Source: Natrinema halophilum (GTDB taxonomy: Archaea > Halobacteriota > Halobacteria > Halobacteriales > Natrialbaceae). Taken from it: a stretch of 64,000 nucleotides of DNA. Both the position numbers and the translations under genes were made by a program. Where the stretch lies: positions 1,054,001 through 1,118,000 of the forward strand of contig NZ_CP058601.1 of NCBI RefSeq assembly GCF_013402815.2, in the 5' to 3' direction. Under the pieces are notes generated by a model, which saw nothing but the letters and a program-made list of their open reading frames with translations, did not search any database and was not told the origin of the DNA. This document shows positions 16,576 to 26,712 of the stretch, piece after piece (position 1 is the first letter of the stretch; each line of letters starts with the position of its first letter).

Positions 16576-16938
16576 ATGGGAATGGTCGTGTTGCATGCAG
16601 TTTCGATGACGAACGTCTTCGGAATCCCGATCGGGGCTCTCGTTTTGATTCTGACCGTCAGCGATACCACTGTCGTCTCGATTCCCTCGTTTCTGACGCC
16701 GGTCATCCTGTTCAACGTCGCCATCTGGGCGTATTACGGCTGGCGCTCGTCTCATGCCGCATGGGAAGGAGTCCCATTCAGTAGCGGCTGGGATCGCCTC
16801 AGATACTCCGTACTATGTAACCCGATCACGCAGGCCCTCTACGCGACGCTCTGGGTTGTACCGATCCGTCTGGCTGTCCTCGACGCAACCGGCGTCGTGG
16901 AACTGACTAACGACCCACCACAGGACCGGTACGTCTGA
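16576..16938 (+). CDS. Small membrane protein of unknown function
   Basis: 120 residues. Hydrophobic helices lie at about 12-30 and 38-56 and around 85-105. Between them are WAYYGWRSSHAAWEG and a conserved-looking NPITQALYATLWVVPIRL. I do not recognise a family. Codon use and the lack of antisense competition suggest a real gene. ATG 16606 (MTNVFGIPIG) is an alternative start. It precedes the Get3-like gene by 134 bp on the same strand; a link in membrane-protein insertion is only speculation. Confidence 0.55.
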   Translation: MGMVVLHAVSMTNVFGIPIGALVLILTVSDTTVVSIPSFLTPVILFNVAIWAYYGWRSSHAAWEGVPFSSGWDRLRYSVLCNPITQALYATLWVVPIRLAVLDATGVVELTNDPPQDRYV

Positions 16939-17072
16939 TCCGGTCGACGGACGCTCCCGTTCGAATCGGGTGTCGAAACCCTGGAGGAACTCGCATCCGA
17001 ACCTTCTCCGCGCGCCAGACGTGTCGGATCGGGACCGACGAATACTCGTGCCTGGACGGGCAACCGAAGCGC

Positions 17073-18260
17073 ATGAGCGGTATCGAGGTCGAGCCGGTCG
17101 ATGGGGACGACGAGACAGCGGCCGAGACGAACGACGGCGCAAAACGGATCGAGGTCACGCCGACCGACTCGGTCGAGGACGAGAGATCCGGACGAGAGAT
17201 GATCGATGTCCAACCGTCCGAGGAGCCGATAGACGGCCCCGACTACGTACTCTATGGCGGAAAAGGCGGCGTCGGGAAGACGACGATGGCCGCAGCAACT
17301 GCGCTCGATAGTGCCCGCGGCGGTACCCGAACGCTCGTCGCTTCGACCGATCCGGCACACTCCCTATCGGATACCTTCGAAACGGCTGTTCCGGCACGAC
17401 CCGATCGAATTCGCGAGGACATCCCGCTCTTCGCTGCCGAAATCGATCCCGATACAGCACTCGACGAGGGCCAGACCGCGTTCTTCGGCGGTGGGAACGC
17501 CGAGGCCGACGACGGTATGCTCGGCGGTGGCGCCGCGAACGGTCCCCTCGGCGGCCTCGGCGAACTGCTCGGCGACGAATCGCCAATGGACGCTCTCTTC
17601 GGCGGTGCGATGCCCGGTGCGGACGAAGCCGCTGCGATGCAACTCTTACTCGAGTACATGGACGACGATCGGTTCGATCGCGTGATCATCGATACGGCCC
17701 CGACGGGCCATACGCTCCGACTGTTGCAACTTCCAGAGATCATGGACACGATGATGGGACGGCTCGTCCAGTTTCGCCAGCGCATCGGCGGAATGATCGA
17801 CGGCGTCAAGGGCATGTTTGGCGGAGACGAGGTCCCTGACGACGGGGAAGATCTCGAGGATCTGCAGGAACTACGGGAGCGCATCGAGCGGCTGCGGGCG
17901 GCGCTGCGCGATCCAGCGCGGACGGACTTTCGAATCGTCATGATCCCGGAGGAGATGAGCGTCATCGAGTCGAAGCGGCTCCGCCAGCAACTCGGGGAGT
18001 TTGAGATACCCGTCGGCACCGTGGTCGTCAACCGGGTGATGGAACCGCTGTCGAACGTCACCGACGACGTCGAAGGCGAATTCTTGCAGCCCAATCTCGA
18101 CGACTGCGAGTTCTGTCAACGACGGTGGGACGTCCAGCAGTCGGCACTGGCCGAAGCTCAGGACCTCTTTCGCGGGACTGACGTGCGCCGCGTTCCCCTG
18201 TTCGCGGACGAAGTTCGAGGGGAACAGATGCTCGAGGTCGTCGCGGCCTGCCTGCGGTAG
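17073..18260 (+). CDS. Get3/ArsA family (TRC40) ATPase
   Basis: 395 residues. An acidic N-terminal tail of about 55 residues precedes the deviant Walker A GGKGGVGKTT (62-71), then STDPAHSLSD (switch I) and DTAPTGHTLRLLQLP (switch II). A CxxC pair at 345-348 (CEFC) matches the zinc-binding dimer motif of Get3. A Gly/Met-rich stretch near 145-185 and a Met-rich segment around 225-255 fit the hydrophobic-cargo groove. Archaeal members may deliver tail-anchored membrane proteins; arsenite transport is less likely because no ArsB/ArsR gene is nearby. Confidence 0.92.
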   Translation: MSGIEVEPVDGDDETAAETNDGAKRIEVTPTDSVEDERSGREMIDVQPSEEPIDGPDYVLYGGKGGVGKTTMAAATALDSARGGTRTLVASTDPAHSLSDTFETAVPARPDRIREDIPLFAAEIDPDTALDEGQTAFFGGGNAEADDGMLGGGAANGPLGGLGELLGDESPMDALFGGAMPGADEAAAMQLLLEYMDDDRFDRVIIDTAPTGHTLRLLQLPEIMDTMMGRLVQFRQRIGGMIDGVKGMFGGDEVPDDGEDLEDLQELRERIERLRAALRDPARTDFRIVMIPEEMSVIESKRLRQQLGEFEIPVGTVVVNRVMEPLSNVTDDVEGEFLQPNLDDCEFCQRRWDVQQSALAEAQDLFRGTDVRRVPLFADEVRGEQMLEVVAACLR

Positions 18261-18441
18261 CCGTTCTGGCGGTAAAACGCCTCGACGTACTTCGCCTGTA
18301 GATTCGCGAACGCGGGCGGAGCGTGCGGGCCGACGTCCGACCTGGGGCGAGTGACGCGAGTAGCTGGGAGGGGGAGCGCTTTTTGATCGAATTTTGCGGA
18401 GAATGGGTCTTTGTCGCACCCACAGAGGAAAATTTCGCCTC

Positions 18442-19953
18442 TCAGTCGTCAGCGTGCATCGGCTGTCCGGCGAGGTCAGGACGGCTCACGTCTCGATCGG
18501 TCTCTTCGCCGTCTATGTCGTAGGGATATTCGCCAGTCACGCACCCGAGACAGAGATCGATGCGTTCCTGTTCGAGGACGTCGGCGACGGCGTCGGTCGA
18601 GAGGTACGCGAGACTGTCGGCGTCGATCGCGTCGCGAATTTCGGCGGTCGATTTGTCCGAGGCGATGAGTTCCTCGCGGGTGGCCATGTTGATTCCCATG
18701 TAGCAGGGGGCGACGATAGCCGGTGCTCCGATTCGAACGTGGACCTCTTTTGCCCCGCAGTCTTTGAGCAACTGGACGAGCTGGGTTGAGGTCGTCCCGC
18801 GAACGATGCTGTCGTCGATGACGGTGACCGTCTTGCCCTCGACAGTGGATTTGATCGGGTTGAGTTTCAGCCGCACCGCGCGTTCGCGCTCGTCTTGCGT
18901 CGGCATGATGAACGTCCGGCCGACGTACCGGTTTTTCATCAGGCCCTCGGCGAATTCGACACCGTCGTCGTCCGCGGCCCGGGGTTCGCCGTCTGCGGTC
19001 GTTTCGCTCGCTGCATCAGCATACCCCGAAGCGAAGGCGCGCCCGGAGTCGGGAACCGGCATCACGACGTCGGTCTCGACGCCGCTTTCCTCCCAGAGCT
19101 GTCGCCCGAGTTCTCGCCGGGCTTCGTAGACGAGCGTGCCGTCGATGACGCTGTCGGGTCGTGCGAAGTAGACGTGTTCGAAAAAGCAGTGAGCCGTGTG
19201 CTCCTGATCGACGAGCTGGTACGTGTCGAACCCCTGCCCGCCGTCCTGGAGGACGACCAGTTCGCCTGGCTGTACGTCTCGGACGAGGTCTCCATCTAGC
19301 GTGTCGATCGCTGCCGATTCGGAGGCCAGCATGTAGCCGTCGTCGAGTTTCCCGATACAGAGTGGTCGATTTCCCTGTGGGTCCCGTACACCGAGGATCG
19401 TATCGTCGTGGCTAATAGTCAGCGAATACGACCCGTGAATCCGACCCATGGTGCGTTTGACGGCCCGTACCAGATCCTCCTCGAGGAGGTTGCGCGCCAG
19501 GTCGTGAGCGATGACCTCGGTATCGCCGTCGCTCGTGAACGCGTGGCCCGCGGCAGCGAGTTCGTCGCGAATCTCGTCGGCGTTGACGAGGTTGCCATTG
19601 TGCGAGAGGCCGAGGGAGCCGCTCTTAAACGAGACGGAGAAGGGCTGGGCACAGGAGGAATCGACAGAACCGGCCGTCGGATATCGAACGTGACCGATCC
19701 CCGCCGAGCCGTTGAGCGTATCGAGGTCGTCCTCTCCGAAGGCATCTCCCACGAGACCCATTTCGACGTGGCTGTGTTGCTGGAAGCCGTCGTGCGTGAC
19801 GATCCCCGCGGACTCCTGTCCACGGTGCTGGAGTGCATAGAGTGCATAGTACAGCGGACGTGCTGCGTCTCGACCGTCGAGTGAGACGCCGACGACGCCG
19901 CACTTTTCGGTCATTCCTGTTCGCCGGGGAGTCTCGCCCCGCCCATCAGTCAT
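18442..19953 (-). CDS. purF: Amidophosphoribosyltransferase PurF
   Basis: 503 residues from ATG 19953. The glutaminase Cys sits in TEKCGVVGVSL, followed by ALYALQHRGQESAG and LGLSHNGNLVN; the PRTase domain has VTVIDDSIVRGTTS, the PRPP-binding loop. It makes phosphoribosylamine, the first step of purine synthesis. Four late Cys residues, including CLGCVTGEYP, fit the Fe-S type of the enzyme. If translation starts at 19953 a 17-residue propeptide must be removed to free Cys; ATG 19914 would leave four. A TATA-like box 25-32 nt upstream supports 19953. Confidence 0.95.
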   Translation of the reverse strand: MTDGRGETPRRTGMTEKCGVVGVSLDGRDAARPLYYALYALQHRGQESAGIVTHDGFQQHSHVEMGLVGDAFGEDDLDTLNGSAGIGHVRYPTAGSVDSSCAQPFSVSFKSGSLGLSHNGNLVNADEIRDELAAAGHAFTSDGDTEVIAHDLARNLLEEDLVRAVKRTMGRIHGSYSLTISHDDTILGVRDPQGNRPLCIGKLDDGYMLASESAAIDTLDGDLVRDVQPGELVVLQDGGQGFDTYQLVDQEHTAHCFFEHVYFARPDSVIDGTLVYEARRELGRQLWEESGVETDVVMPVPDSGRAFASGYADAASETTADGEPRAADDDGVEFAEGLMKNRYVGRTFIMPTQDERERAVRLKLNPIKSTVEGKTVTVIDDSIVRGTTSTQLVQLLKDCGAKEVHVRIGAPAIVAPCYMGINMATREELIASDKSTAEIRDAIDADSLAYLSTDAVADVLEQERIDLCLGCVTGEYPYDIDGEETDRDVSRPDLAGQPMHADD

Positions 19954-19977
19954 GAGAGTCAGTACGGCACCGAATCG

Positions 19978-19985
19978 ATAAAAAT
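19978..19985 (-). promoter_or_regulatory. TATA-like box of purF
   Basis: On the coding strand this reads tttttatc and lies 25-32 nt before ATG 19953. It supports a leaderless mRNA and the longer purF start. Confidence 0.45.
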
Positions 19986-20326
19986 CCCCGTGTTTGTGCT
20001 GCAACGGTCTCCATCGTTCCCTATTGTTATTCACGTTCTTGGATACCTATCGGGCGATGACGGTCGGCGGAAGGATTCGAGACGCGGTGACGGGCGGTGC
20101 GAATCGCCGGGAAGTCACTCGTGGACGGCCGGCGCCGACGAAGAGAGGCAGGTATTCGCGATCCGTCCACGACCGTGGACGGCTCGCGATACGGCCGTGA
20201 ACAGCAACGCACGACGGGATCGATTTCGGCTCGGGACTCCCGTCCGTATAGATGGGGCCGTTGATGACATCGATACGACACGGCGATGACACAGCGTTCA
20301 AGACAGTCGCCTCGAGTGCAGGACGT
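19986..20326. other. Divergent intergenic region between purF and the MutS5-like gene
   Basis: About 340 bp without a credible gene. Frames in both strands are arginine-rich. It contains a short palindromic ccgtccacgaccgtggacgg at 20160-20179 that could be an operator or a chance hairpin. No tRNA is seen. Confidence 0.4.
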
Positions 20327-22138
20327 ATGCGACTCGAGGAGTACTGGGGGGTCGGTCCGAAAACGCGGGAGACACTGGTCGACGAATTGGGAAGAGAACA
20401 GGCGATCCAGGCCATCGAAAGCGGCGACGTGCGGGCGCTTTCCGACGCCGGCCTCGCCCGTGGCCGGGCGACGCGAATCCTGCGCCGAGCGACCGGCGGG
20501 GCTGGAATGGACATACTAGCGACGCGCGATGCCCGGTCGGCGTACAAAGAGTTGCTGGACCTTGCGGTCGGTCACGCGGTTACCCAACGTGCAGCCGACC
20601 GAATCCGAGTGCTCACGCCGCTTGCCAGCCGTGACGCGATGGAAAGCAGACTCGAGGACGTTCTTGCGGCACGGGACGCCTGGGCAGGGCTTCCGGACGA
20701 AGACCGATCGGCGGTCCTCGCTGCCTACGACCGCTACGACGAGCGTGACGGCAGCGAACACGCGGCCGTCGAGGCCGCGCTGGCGCTGCTCGAGGCGGGA
20801 GTCGATTCCGGACCGTTCGCCGCAATCGCCGACCTCGAGCCCGACCGTCTCGAGGAGTCCGCGGAGGCGCTGGCTGCAATCGACGGCGGGCGAGTCCGCG
20901 ACGGTGTAGACGAGGAACTCGACCGCTTACGTGACGCGCTGGGTGCGATCGAGGATATGGACGCGAACGCCCTCGCGTTGATCGACGACCTCCGTTCGGA
21001 GGGCGTTCGCGACGTCGAGGGATTCCGCCAATCGTTCGAGGACCATCTCCTGAACGAGACGGACGTAACGATCGACCGGGTTCGAGAAGCGATGCCGACG
21101 GACGCGTCGGATGCGACGGACTTCGTCGGCGCGACGCTCCGAACACTTCGAAACGACCTCACCGCGGCGGTCGACGAGCGCGAGGAAGCCGTCGCGAGCG
21201 ACCTGCAGGACACGCTCGAACAAGCCCGTGACGGTATCGATCAGGCCGTCGAAGCTGTCGACGACATCGCGTTGCACCTCTCTCTTGCGCGTTTCGCACT
21301 CGAGTACGAGTGTACTCGTCCGTCCTTCGTGACCGGTACCGATGCCGCGGTTTCGGTCGTCAATGCCCGCAATCTCACACTCGCCGCCCGCGATGACGCT
21401 TCAGGAACGCGAAGCGCGGACGACCGCGAAGGTGAGTCCGTCCAGCCCGTTACCTACGCGCTCGGCGATCACGACGTGACGGCCGTTCCCGACGAGGTAA
21501 ACGAAGTCCCCGGCGAGGAACGCGTCGCCGTCCTGACGGGCGCGAACAGCGGCGGGAAAACCACGTTGCTCGAGACGATGTGTCAGGTCGTTCTGCTGGC
21601 AACGATGGGGTTGCCGGTTCCGGCAGATCGCGCGGAAGTGACGCCGGTCGACTCGCTGGTCTTTCACCGCCGGCACGCGAGTTTCAACGCCGGTGTCCTC
21701 GAGTCGACGCTTCGCTCCATCGTTCCGCCGCTATCGACGGATGGGCGGACGCTGATGCTGGTCGACGAGTTCGAGGCGATCACAGAACCGGGCAGCGCCG
21801 CCGACCTGTTACACGGCCTCGTCACGCTTTCCGTCGATCGCGAGGCCCTCGGCGTGTTCGTCACCCACCTCGCCGACGACTTGGAACCGCTGCCGTCCGA
21901 GGCGCGGGTCGACGGCATATTCGCGGAAGGGCTGAATCCTGATCTCGAGTTGCTCGTCGACTACCAGCCCCGCTTCGGGACAGTAGGTCGTTCGACCCCC
22001 GAATTTATCGTCTCGCGACTGGTGGCGAACGCGAGCGACCGGACCGAGCGGGTCGGATTCGAGACGCTTGCCGAGGCCGTCGGTAACGATGTCGTTCAGC
22101 GGACGCTCGCTGACGCCCGTTGGGCCACCGGCGAGTGA
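20327..22138 (+). CDS. MutS5-like DNA-binding ATPase
   Basis: 603 residues. The N-terminal 60 residues (RLEEYWGVGPKTRETLVDELG) form a helix-hairpin-helix-like DNA-binding segment. The C-terminal third is a MutS-type ABC ATPase: Walker A GANSGGKTT (405-413) and Walker B LMLVDEFE (476-483), then EPGSAADLLHGL and the switch His in VFVTHLADD. The mismatch-recognition N-terminal domain of MutS1 is missing, and so is a C-terminal Smr nuclease. Archaeal MutS5 relatives bind branched DNA. The ORF opens at 20252, but ATG 20327 begins the conserved part. Confidence 0.85.
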   Translation: MRLEEYWGVGPKTRETLVDELGREQAIQAIESGDVRALSDAGLARGRATRILRRATGGAGMDILATRDARSAYKELLDLAVGHAVTQRAADRIRVLTPLASRDAMESRLEDVLAARDAWAGLPDEDRSAVLAAYDRYDERDGSEHAAVEAALALLEAGVDSGPFAAIADLEPDRLEESAEALAAIDGGRVRDGVDEELDRLRDALGAIEDMDANALALIDDLRSEGVRDVEGFRQSFEDHLLNETDVTIDRVREAMPTDASDATDFVGATLRTLRNDLTAAVDEREEAVASDLQDTLEQARDGIDQAVEAVDDIALHLSLARFALEYECTRPSFVTGTDAAVSVVNARNLTLAARDDASGTRSADDREGESVQPVTYALGDHDVTAVPDEVNEVPGEERVAVLTGANSGGKTTLLETMCQVVLLATMGLPVPADRAEVTPVDSLVFHRRHASFNAGVLESTLRSIVPPLSTDGRTLMLVDEFEAITEPGSAADLLHGLVTLSVDREALGVFVTHLADDLEPLPSEARVDGIFAEGLNPDLELLVDYQPRFGTVGRSTPEFIVSRLVANASDRTERVGFETLAEAVGNDVVQRTLADARWATGE

Positions 22139-22161
22139 TCTGCTGGTCCGCGTTCGGCGCG

Positions 22162-22761
22162 TTATTTTCCCTCCTCACTCTCCTCCTCACTCTCCTCCTG
22201 TCTCTCCGAATCGTCCTCGACGCACATATCAGTCGCCAGTGGAGACGCCGTTCCGGCACGGCTTTGCGGTTCGGTCGAGTCGCCGTACGTGTAGACGACC
22301 CCATCTTTCTCCTCGCAGATCCGAGCCTCGAGATACGCCCGTGCGGCCCGCCGCGAAAGGACACCCATCTCGATGGCGTCTGCAAGTGCGGTCTTGGTCG
22401 CGCGAAACCAGACTCTGAGAGCACGGTCTTCAGCGGGTTCGGTCTCGACGATCACACCCCGACCGCTATCCCGTCCGAGACCCCACTCGAGCCAGCAAAC
22501 TCGAAATGCGTCGGTCGCGTAGTCGGCCGTCGGTGTGACGAGGTAAAGCGCCTCGTGAATCCGAGGGTCGAGATAGTCCGTCAGGATTCGATCGCACGTG
22601 ATCGAGTTCGTCAGCACGTCGCTGTCGATCGCACCCTCGGCGAGGGGAGTGCTGGCGGTTATTTCGGCAGCGAACGATAGCTCCTCACCACCCCAGTGAC
22701 TGTACCGCAGGTCGTAGAGCCGATCCGGCCGCTGGTAGGCGACCAGCGCCCTATGCCCCAT
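22162..22761 (-). CDS. Haloarchaeal conserved protein (DUF6735-like)
   Basis: 199 residues from ATG 22761. The start MGHRALVAYQRPDRLYDLRY followed by SHWGGEEL is typical of the haloarchaeal DUF6735 group as I recall it. The rest is soluble and acidic, ending in a run of Glu and Ser that produces a tcctcctcact-rich tract in the DNA. No catalytic motif is recognised. It ends convergent with the MutS5-like gene, 23 bp apart. Confidence 0.75.
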   Translation of the reverse strand: MGHRALVAYQRPDRLYDLRYSHWGGEELSFAAEITASTPLAEGAIDSDVLTNSITCDRILTDYLDPRIHEALYLVTPTADYATDAFRVCWLEWGLGRDSGRGVIVETEPAEDRALRVWFRATKTALADAIEMGVLSRRAARAYLEARICEEKDGVVYTYGDSTEPQSRAGTASPLATDMCVEDDSERQEESEEESEEGK

Positions 22762-22976
22762 GGTCCACCCGGCAGAACCGACGCAACTCGACCGGAGCGA
22801 CTGCATCGACGTTCGATGGGGGTACGGTAGTACGGATCACGGAGAGTCTGGCCGCCCATCCGTACTTGAATCTGCGGACGTGCCGGAACTGGATCTGCGA
22901 TCCCAGCCGACGTTCACGTCCGTCGTTTACGAGTGTCCCTCGCATCGCACGGGGCTCCCCCGGCGCACGGGACGCC

Positions 22977-24503
22977 TTACTCGCAGGAGGCGGCGATCAA
23001 CTCCCGTCGGATCGGCTCGCCGACCGGGCCGTCGGCATCGACCGGCTGGTCAGCGCGATAGATCGTTATCGATTCGACGTCGGCCGGAGCACGACCGCAG
23101 AAGTAGACGGCCGCCGGCTCGAGGTGGGCCGCTCCTGCGCCCTGTGTTTTCGTTCCGTACCGTTTCCAGAGTGTCGTCGGATACCGATCCATCGCGTCGG
23201 GCGGCCGGTCGAAATCCGCCGCTTCGCCGTCCACGAGATCCATCGAGGCCCCGGATTCGCGTTCGGCTTCGATCACGTACCAGCTGTACGAATCCGGCGG
23301 GTTCGGCGCGAAGAATGCCCAGCTCGCCCCATCCAGGTCGCTATCAGCCACTGCCGCAGGTGCGTCGACGAGGCCAGCCGCTACCACCTGCCAGCATCCC
23401 GAAATGAGAACGAAACCCACGAGAAACGCCACTCCGACGAGGCGAGCCCCGCGGCGTATGCGCGGCGGGACTGCGATTTCGGACGACGATGATTCGGATT
23501 TGTCGCCGGATCGTCTCTCTGTCGCGAGGGACTCGAGCCGACGACCGCGGTCGAACCTCGAAACCAGGTGAGCGAGACGATCCCACACTCGCGGGGGAAA
23601 GAACAACAGCAGGACGGCAACCATGACGAACGGAAAGGCGCCGAGACGCATCGTCGCAGCCATTCCGAGGTGCGCGACCACGAAGGCCGAGACGGTCACG
23701 GATCGAATCCAGCCGGACGAAAGGACGAGTAACACCGACGTGGAAAGGGTCACGATCCAGAGCCAGTTGATTGCTGTTAGAACCGCGGTATGCTCTGCGA
23801 GAACGGGCCCTAACAGATAAATGAAGTCCTCGAGCTGGAAAATGCGCGGGACTGCGACGCCGCTCATCCACGCATCGCTCCGGAACTTGAGAATCGCGTT
23901 GATCGCGTAGATACTCACGACGTGGACGAGGACCGTTGCAGTCGCTATCGAAGTGATGCGGCGGTTCTCGACGGAACGCGTGCCGACGCACCGGCCGTCG
24001 AGGCGACGACGGAGCGACCACCGCGCCTCGAGCGGCAGAAATGCTGCGATGATGAGCAGCGAGATGAGGATCGTATCGCCGCCGTTTACCAGAAACGGAT
24101 TGCGCGCGTGCAACGACGCGAGAAGAAGGGCCGTACCGACGGCTGCGAGACGGGATCGGTAGCCGGCCAGGACGCACGTCGCGAGGAGACAGGTACCTGC
24201 GAGCAGGAACGCCTCTATCCAGAAAGACCCCGACTGCGCGTGGAGGGACCACCTCGCGAGGGCGGGATAGAGTTCCCCCAGAGCAGACCGCGGAAGGATT
24301 CCCCCGTCGGTATAGAACGTACCCAACCCCGGGGCCCGGAGAACGAGCAGATCGAAAAGAACGACGAGCCCGAGTCCGATCCGGAACGCACCCAGCGCTC
24401 GCGGGTCGATCCCGAGACGGGAGCGGACGACCGCTCGAACCGACGACGGTCTCGTCCCATTTCCGCTGGTCGTCGATGTCGGTTCGGATCGAGCAACTGT
24501 CAT
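22977..24503 (-). CDS. HTTM-domain membrane protein (gamma-carboxylase-like)
   Basis: 508 residues. After a short Ser/Thr-rich tail, residues about 35-310 hold several membrane helices with FRIGLGLVVLFDLLVLR, FYTDGGILPRSAL and LVNGGDTILISLLIIAAFLPL, the signature of HTTM proteins related to vitamin-K-dependent gamma-glutamyl carboxylase. A C-terminal extracytoplasmic domain of about 150 residues follows a last helix around GVAFLVGFVLISGCWQVVA. Haloarchaeal members have unknown substrates. ATG 24503 is the only start giving the full first helix. It stands alone. Confidence 0.88.
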   Translation of the reverse strand: MTVARSEPTSTTSGNGTRPSSVRAVVRSRLGIDPRALGAFRIGLGLVVLFDLLVLRAPGLGTFYTDGGILPRSALGELYPALARWSLHAQSGSFWIEAFLLAGTCLLATCVLAGYRSRLAAVGTALLLASLHARNPFLVNGGDTILISLLIIAAFLPLEARWSLRRRLDGRCVGTRSVENRRITSIATATVLVHVVSIYAINAILKFRSDAWMSGVAVPRIFQLEDFIYLLGPVLAEHTAVLTAINWLWIVTLSTSVLLVLSSGWIRSVTVSAFVVAHLGMAATMRLGAFPFVMVAVLLLFFPPRVWDRLAHLVSRFDRGRRLESLATERRSGDKSESSSSEIAVPPRIRRGARLVGVAFLVGFVLISGCWQVVAAGLVDAPAAVADSDLDGASWAFFAPNPPDSYSWYVIEAERESGASMDLVDGEAADFDRPPDAMDRYPTTLWKRYGTKTQGAGAAHLEPAAVYFCGRAPADVESITIYRADQPVDADGPVGEPIRRELIAASCE

Positions 24504-24683
24504 AAAACGACCAGTGGAGTCGATCCTCGGTTTCTAATAGTCGGTTAAGTACTTTCTCATCACTCGAGACCGGAATCGAGCGCAGAACTGTTCCGAAAGA
24601 GAGGGGGTCGATTCCACGCCGAAACGGGGCGAAATCCCCGGTGGCAAAACACCGAAATCCGTCCGTCACTACGTATGGAATGC

Positions 24684-25343
24684 ATGAGTACCGGGACGGC
24701 ATACGACGCGGTCGTCTTCGACAACGACGGCGTACTGACGACGCCGACGGATCGGGACGTGCTAGTCGAGGCGATGCACGAAGCGTTCGAAACCGTCGGC
24801 GTCACGGAGCCGCCGGCCGATCACGTCGACATTCTCTTGAGCCCCGACGTTCCGTCGTTGCGTGGAGTCGCAGCCGAACACGCCATCGGACCGCACGAGC
24901 TCTGGACCGCCCGCGAAGAGGCGGCGATCGCGGCCCAACTCGCCGAGCTTCGATCCGGCCGAAAACGCGGCTACGATGACATCGCGACGCTCGAGTCGCT
25001 GTCGGTCCCGACCGGGATCGTCAGCAACAACCAGCACGAAACGATCGGTAACATCCTCGACCACTGCAATCTCGAAGGCTTCGACGTCTGGTACGGCCGC
25101 GAGCCGACGATCGAAGGAATCGAACGGAAGAAACCGACGCCGTACTACCTCGAACAGGCGCTTGCGGACCTCGGTGTCACGAATCCGTTGTACGTGGGGG
25201 ACAGTCGAGTCGACATCGCTGCCGCCGATGCGGCCGGAATCGACGCGGCGTTCATTCGTCGCGATCACCGGGCTGGCTACGAGCTACCGACTGAGCCGGC
25301 ACACGAAATCGAGACGCTTTCGACGCTGACCGGGTTGGTCTGA
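24684..25343 (+). CDS. HAD-superfamily hydrolase
   Basis: 219 residues from ATG 24684. Motif I is VVFDNDGVL (nucleophile Asp plus acid/base Asp), motif II GIVSNNQ, motif III Lys in KKPTPYYLEQAL, and motif IV YVGDSRVDIAAADAAG. An alpha-helical cap lies between motifs I and II, as in phosphoglycolate-phosphatase-like (subfamily IA) enzymes. It dephosphorylates a small phosphate ester; the substrate cannot be told. Monocistronic. Confidence 0.92.
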   Translation: MSTGTAYDAVVFDNDGVLTTPTDRDVLVEAMHEAFETVGVTEPPADHVDILLSPDVPSLRGVAAEHAIGPHELWTAREEAAIAAQLAELRSGRKRGYDDIATLESLSVPTGIVSNNQHETIGNILDHCNLEGFDVWYGREPTIEGIERKKPTPYYLEQALADLGVTNPLYVGDSRVDIAAADAAGIDAAFIRRDHRAGYELPTEPAHEIETLSTLTGLV

Positions 25344-25391
25344 TAGCGACTCGAGCGATGCTCGGATCGGCGTTCTGGTCGCGACTCTCGG

Positions 25392-25874
25392 TCAAATAGT
25401 CGGACTCGCTCGACGTTCGGCCCGGGCGGCGATCGCCTCGTTCATTTCGACGAACGCTCGTTCGACGCGATCGTGATCGAACGCGAAGGGGACGAGCGCT
25501 CCCCGAACGGTCTCCCGTTGAAGCAGTCGCGTCCGTCGACTACCGTCGGAAAGTGGTTCCGACGTGAATCGGCCGCTATCGGTGATCGGCTCGAGGTGAA
25601 ACTCGTGGTAGCGGTCGAAGGCGAACGGGACCACGAACCGATCGAGCCAGGCGAGTCGCCGGTGCGGTTCAACGGCTACCACGGACGATTCGATGGTGCG
25701 TCGGCCACGCCCGGATGGGGCGGCCGGTGGTCGTTCTATCCCGGGATCGACGACGACACCCTCGATCCGTCGAGAAGCCGGATTCCACTCGGGATAGCTC
25801 TCGAACGAACGAAGGGCTTCCCATACGTCGGGTGGCGGGGCATCGATTTCGACGAACACTTCGACCTCCTCCAT
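25392..25874 (-). CDS. SRPBCC-family lipid/polyketide-binding-fold protein
   Basis: 160 residues from ATG 25874. The opening MEEVEVFVEIDAPPPDVWEAL and SYPEWNPASRRIEG are the START/SRPBCC N-terminal pattern, and the tail VEMNEAIAARAERR is the long C-terminal helix. The fold forms a hydrophobic pocket; in haloarchaea such proteins may bind lipids or assist aromatic-ring chemistry. The frame is open to 26111, overlapping the next gene, but the extra part is not family-like. The stop of the Dps-like gene is 178 bp upstream, same strand. Confidence 0.85.
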   Translation of the reverse strand: MEEVEVFVEIDAPPPDVWEALRSFESYPEWNPASRRIEGVVVDPGIERPPAAPSGRGRRTIESSVVAVEPHRRLAWLDRFVVPFAFDRYHEFHLEPITDSGRFTSEPLSDGSRRTRLLQRETVRGALVPFAFDHDRVERAFVEMNEAIAARAERRASPTI

Positions 25875-26052
25875 GATGGGAGGTAACTCACCACGTGCTA
25901 TGGCAGTATCGGTCGCTTCACCGATGCGATCGAGTCGGTTGTCATCGACGACCGAACGGGCACGATGGAACCACGAATCTGTCGGGCCAGAGACCATCGG
26001 ACTGGAACGCGTTTCGATCCGAAGCAATCGGGAGGCAGTTGCGATGGCCCGC

Positions 26053-26712
26053 TTATGCGCTATCGTTGAACCGGCGGTTCGTCGAGTAGGGGGCATCGCC
26101 GGGTTCGCCACGGATGAAGTGGCCTGCGGGGTTGATCTCGCCGTCGCGCTCCATCGAGAGCAGTTCGACGAACCACGCCTCGTGTTCGATCTCTTCCTGA
26201 AGGATGCGGGAGGCCATGTCGTAGGTCCGGGGGTCTTTCCCCTGGGTCATGTCGCAGATTTCCGACCACGTGCGGATGGCACAGCGCTCGGCCTCGAGCA
26301 GTACCTCCAGAATCGACTCGGCGTCGAGGCTGTGGGTGTCGAAACCGCCCTCGTCGTCCATTGGGGTTGGGACCTCCGCATCCGGACAAGAAGCCCGGTC
26401 TGCGAAATCTCGGATGTCGTTCGGTAACGCACCGCCGAGTTCGTACACTCGCGGCGCGACGAGTTCGAAGTGCGCCCGGTCCTCGAGGCGGGCATCTTCG
26501 GCTATTTCCTTGTAGTCTTCGTGACCAGCAAGATGCATTCGCAGGTTCGTATAGTAGTAATAGGTGGTGAATTCGGCACCAATCGCGTCCACTAGTTTTT
26601 CGCGAAGGTCTTCGGGTTCGAGTCCCCGTTCGCGAAGGACATTCATTCCAACTCGTTCGCTCGTATCCCCTGCATCGACGTTGCCTGCAACGTGTGGTTT
26701 TTCGTCGGACAT
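26053..26712 (-). CDS. Dps-like ferritin (thioferritin/DPSL type)
   Basis: 219 residues from ATG 26712. It has the four-helix ferritin pattern: [20 protein letters not shown], then [18 protein letters not shown] (E-x-x-H iron site) and [15 protein letters not shown] (E-x-x-H). [10 protein letters not shown] places two Cys near the second helix pair, as in archaeal Dps-like thioferritins that use H2O2 to oxidise and store iron while sparing DNA. The upstream ATG 26757 is unlikely, since cccataagcc gives a TATA-like box 16-25 nt before 26712. It is divergent from the DyP-like gene, sharing 165 bp. Confidence 0.87.
   Translation of the reverse strand: MSDEKPHVAGNVDAGDTSERVGMNVLRERGLEPEDLREKLVDAIGAEFTTYYYYTNLRMHLAGHEDYKEIAEDARLEDRAHFELVAPRVYELGGALPNDIRDFADRASCPDAEVPTPMDDEGGFDTHSLDAESILEVLLEAERCAIRTWSEICDMTQGKDPRTYDMASRILQEEIEHEAWFVELLSMERDGEINPAGHFIRGEPGDAPYSTNRRFNDSA

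Noticed and set aside
22141-22210. tcctcctcact-rich tract as a terminator or repeat
   Set aside because: It encodes the Glu/Ser tail of the DUF6735-like protein.
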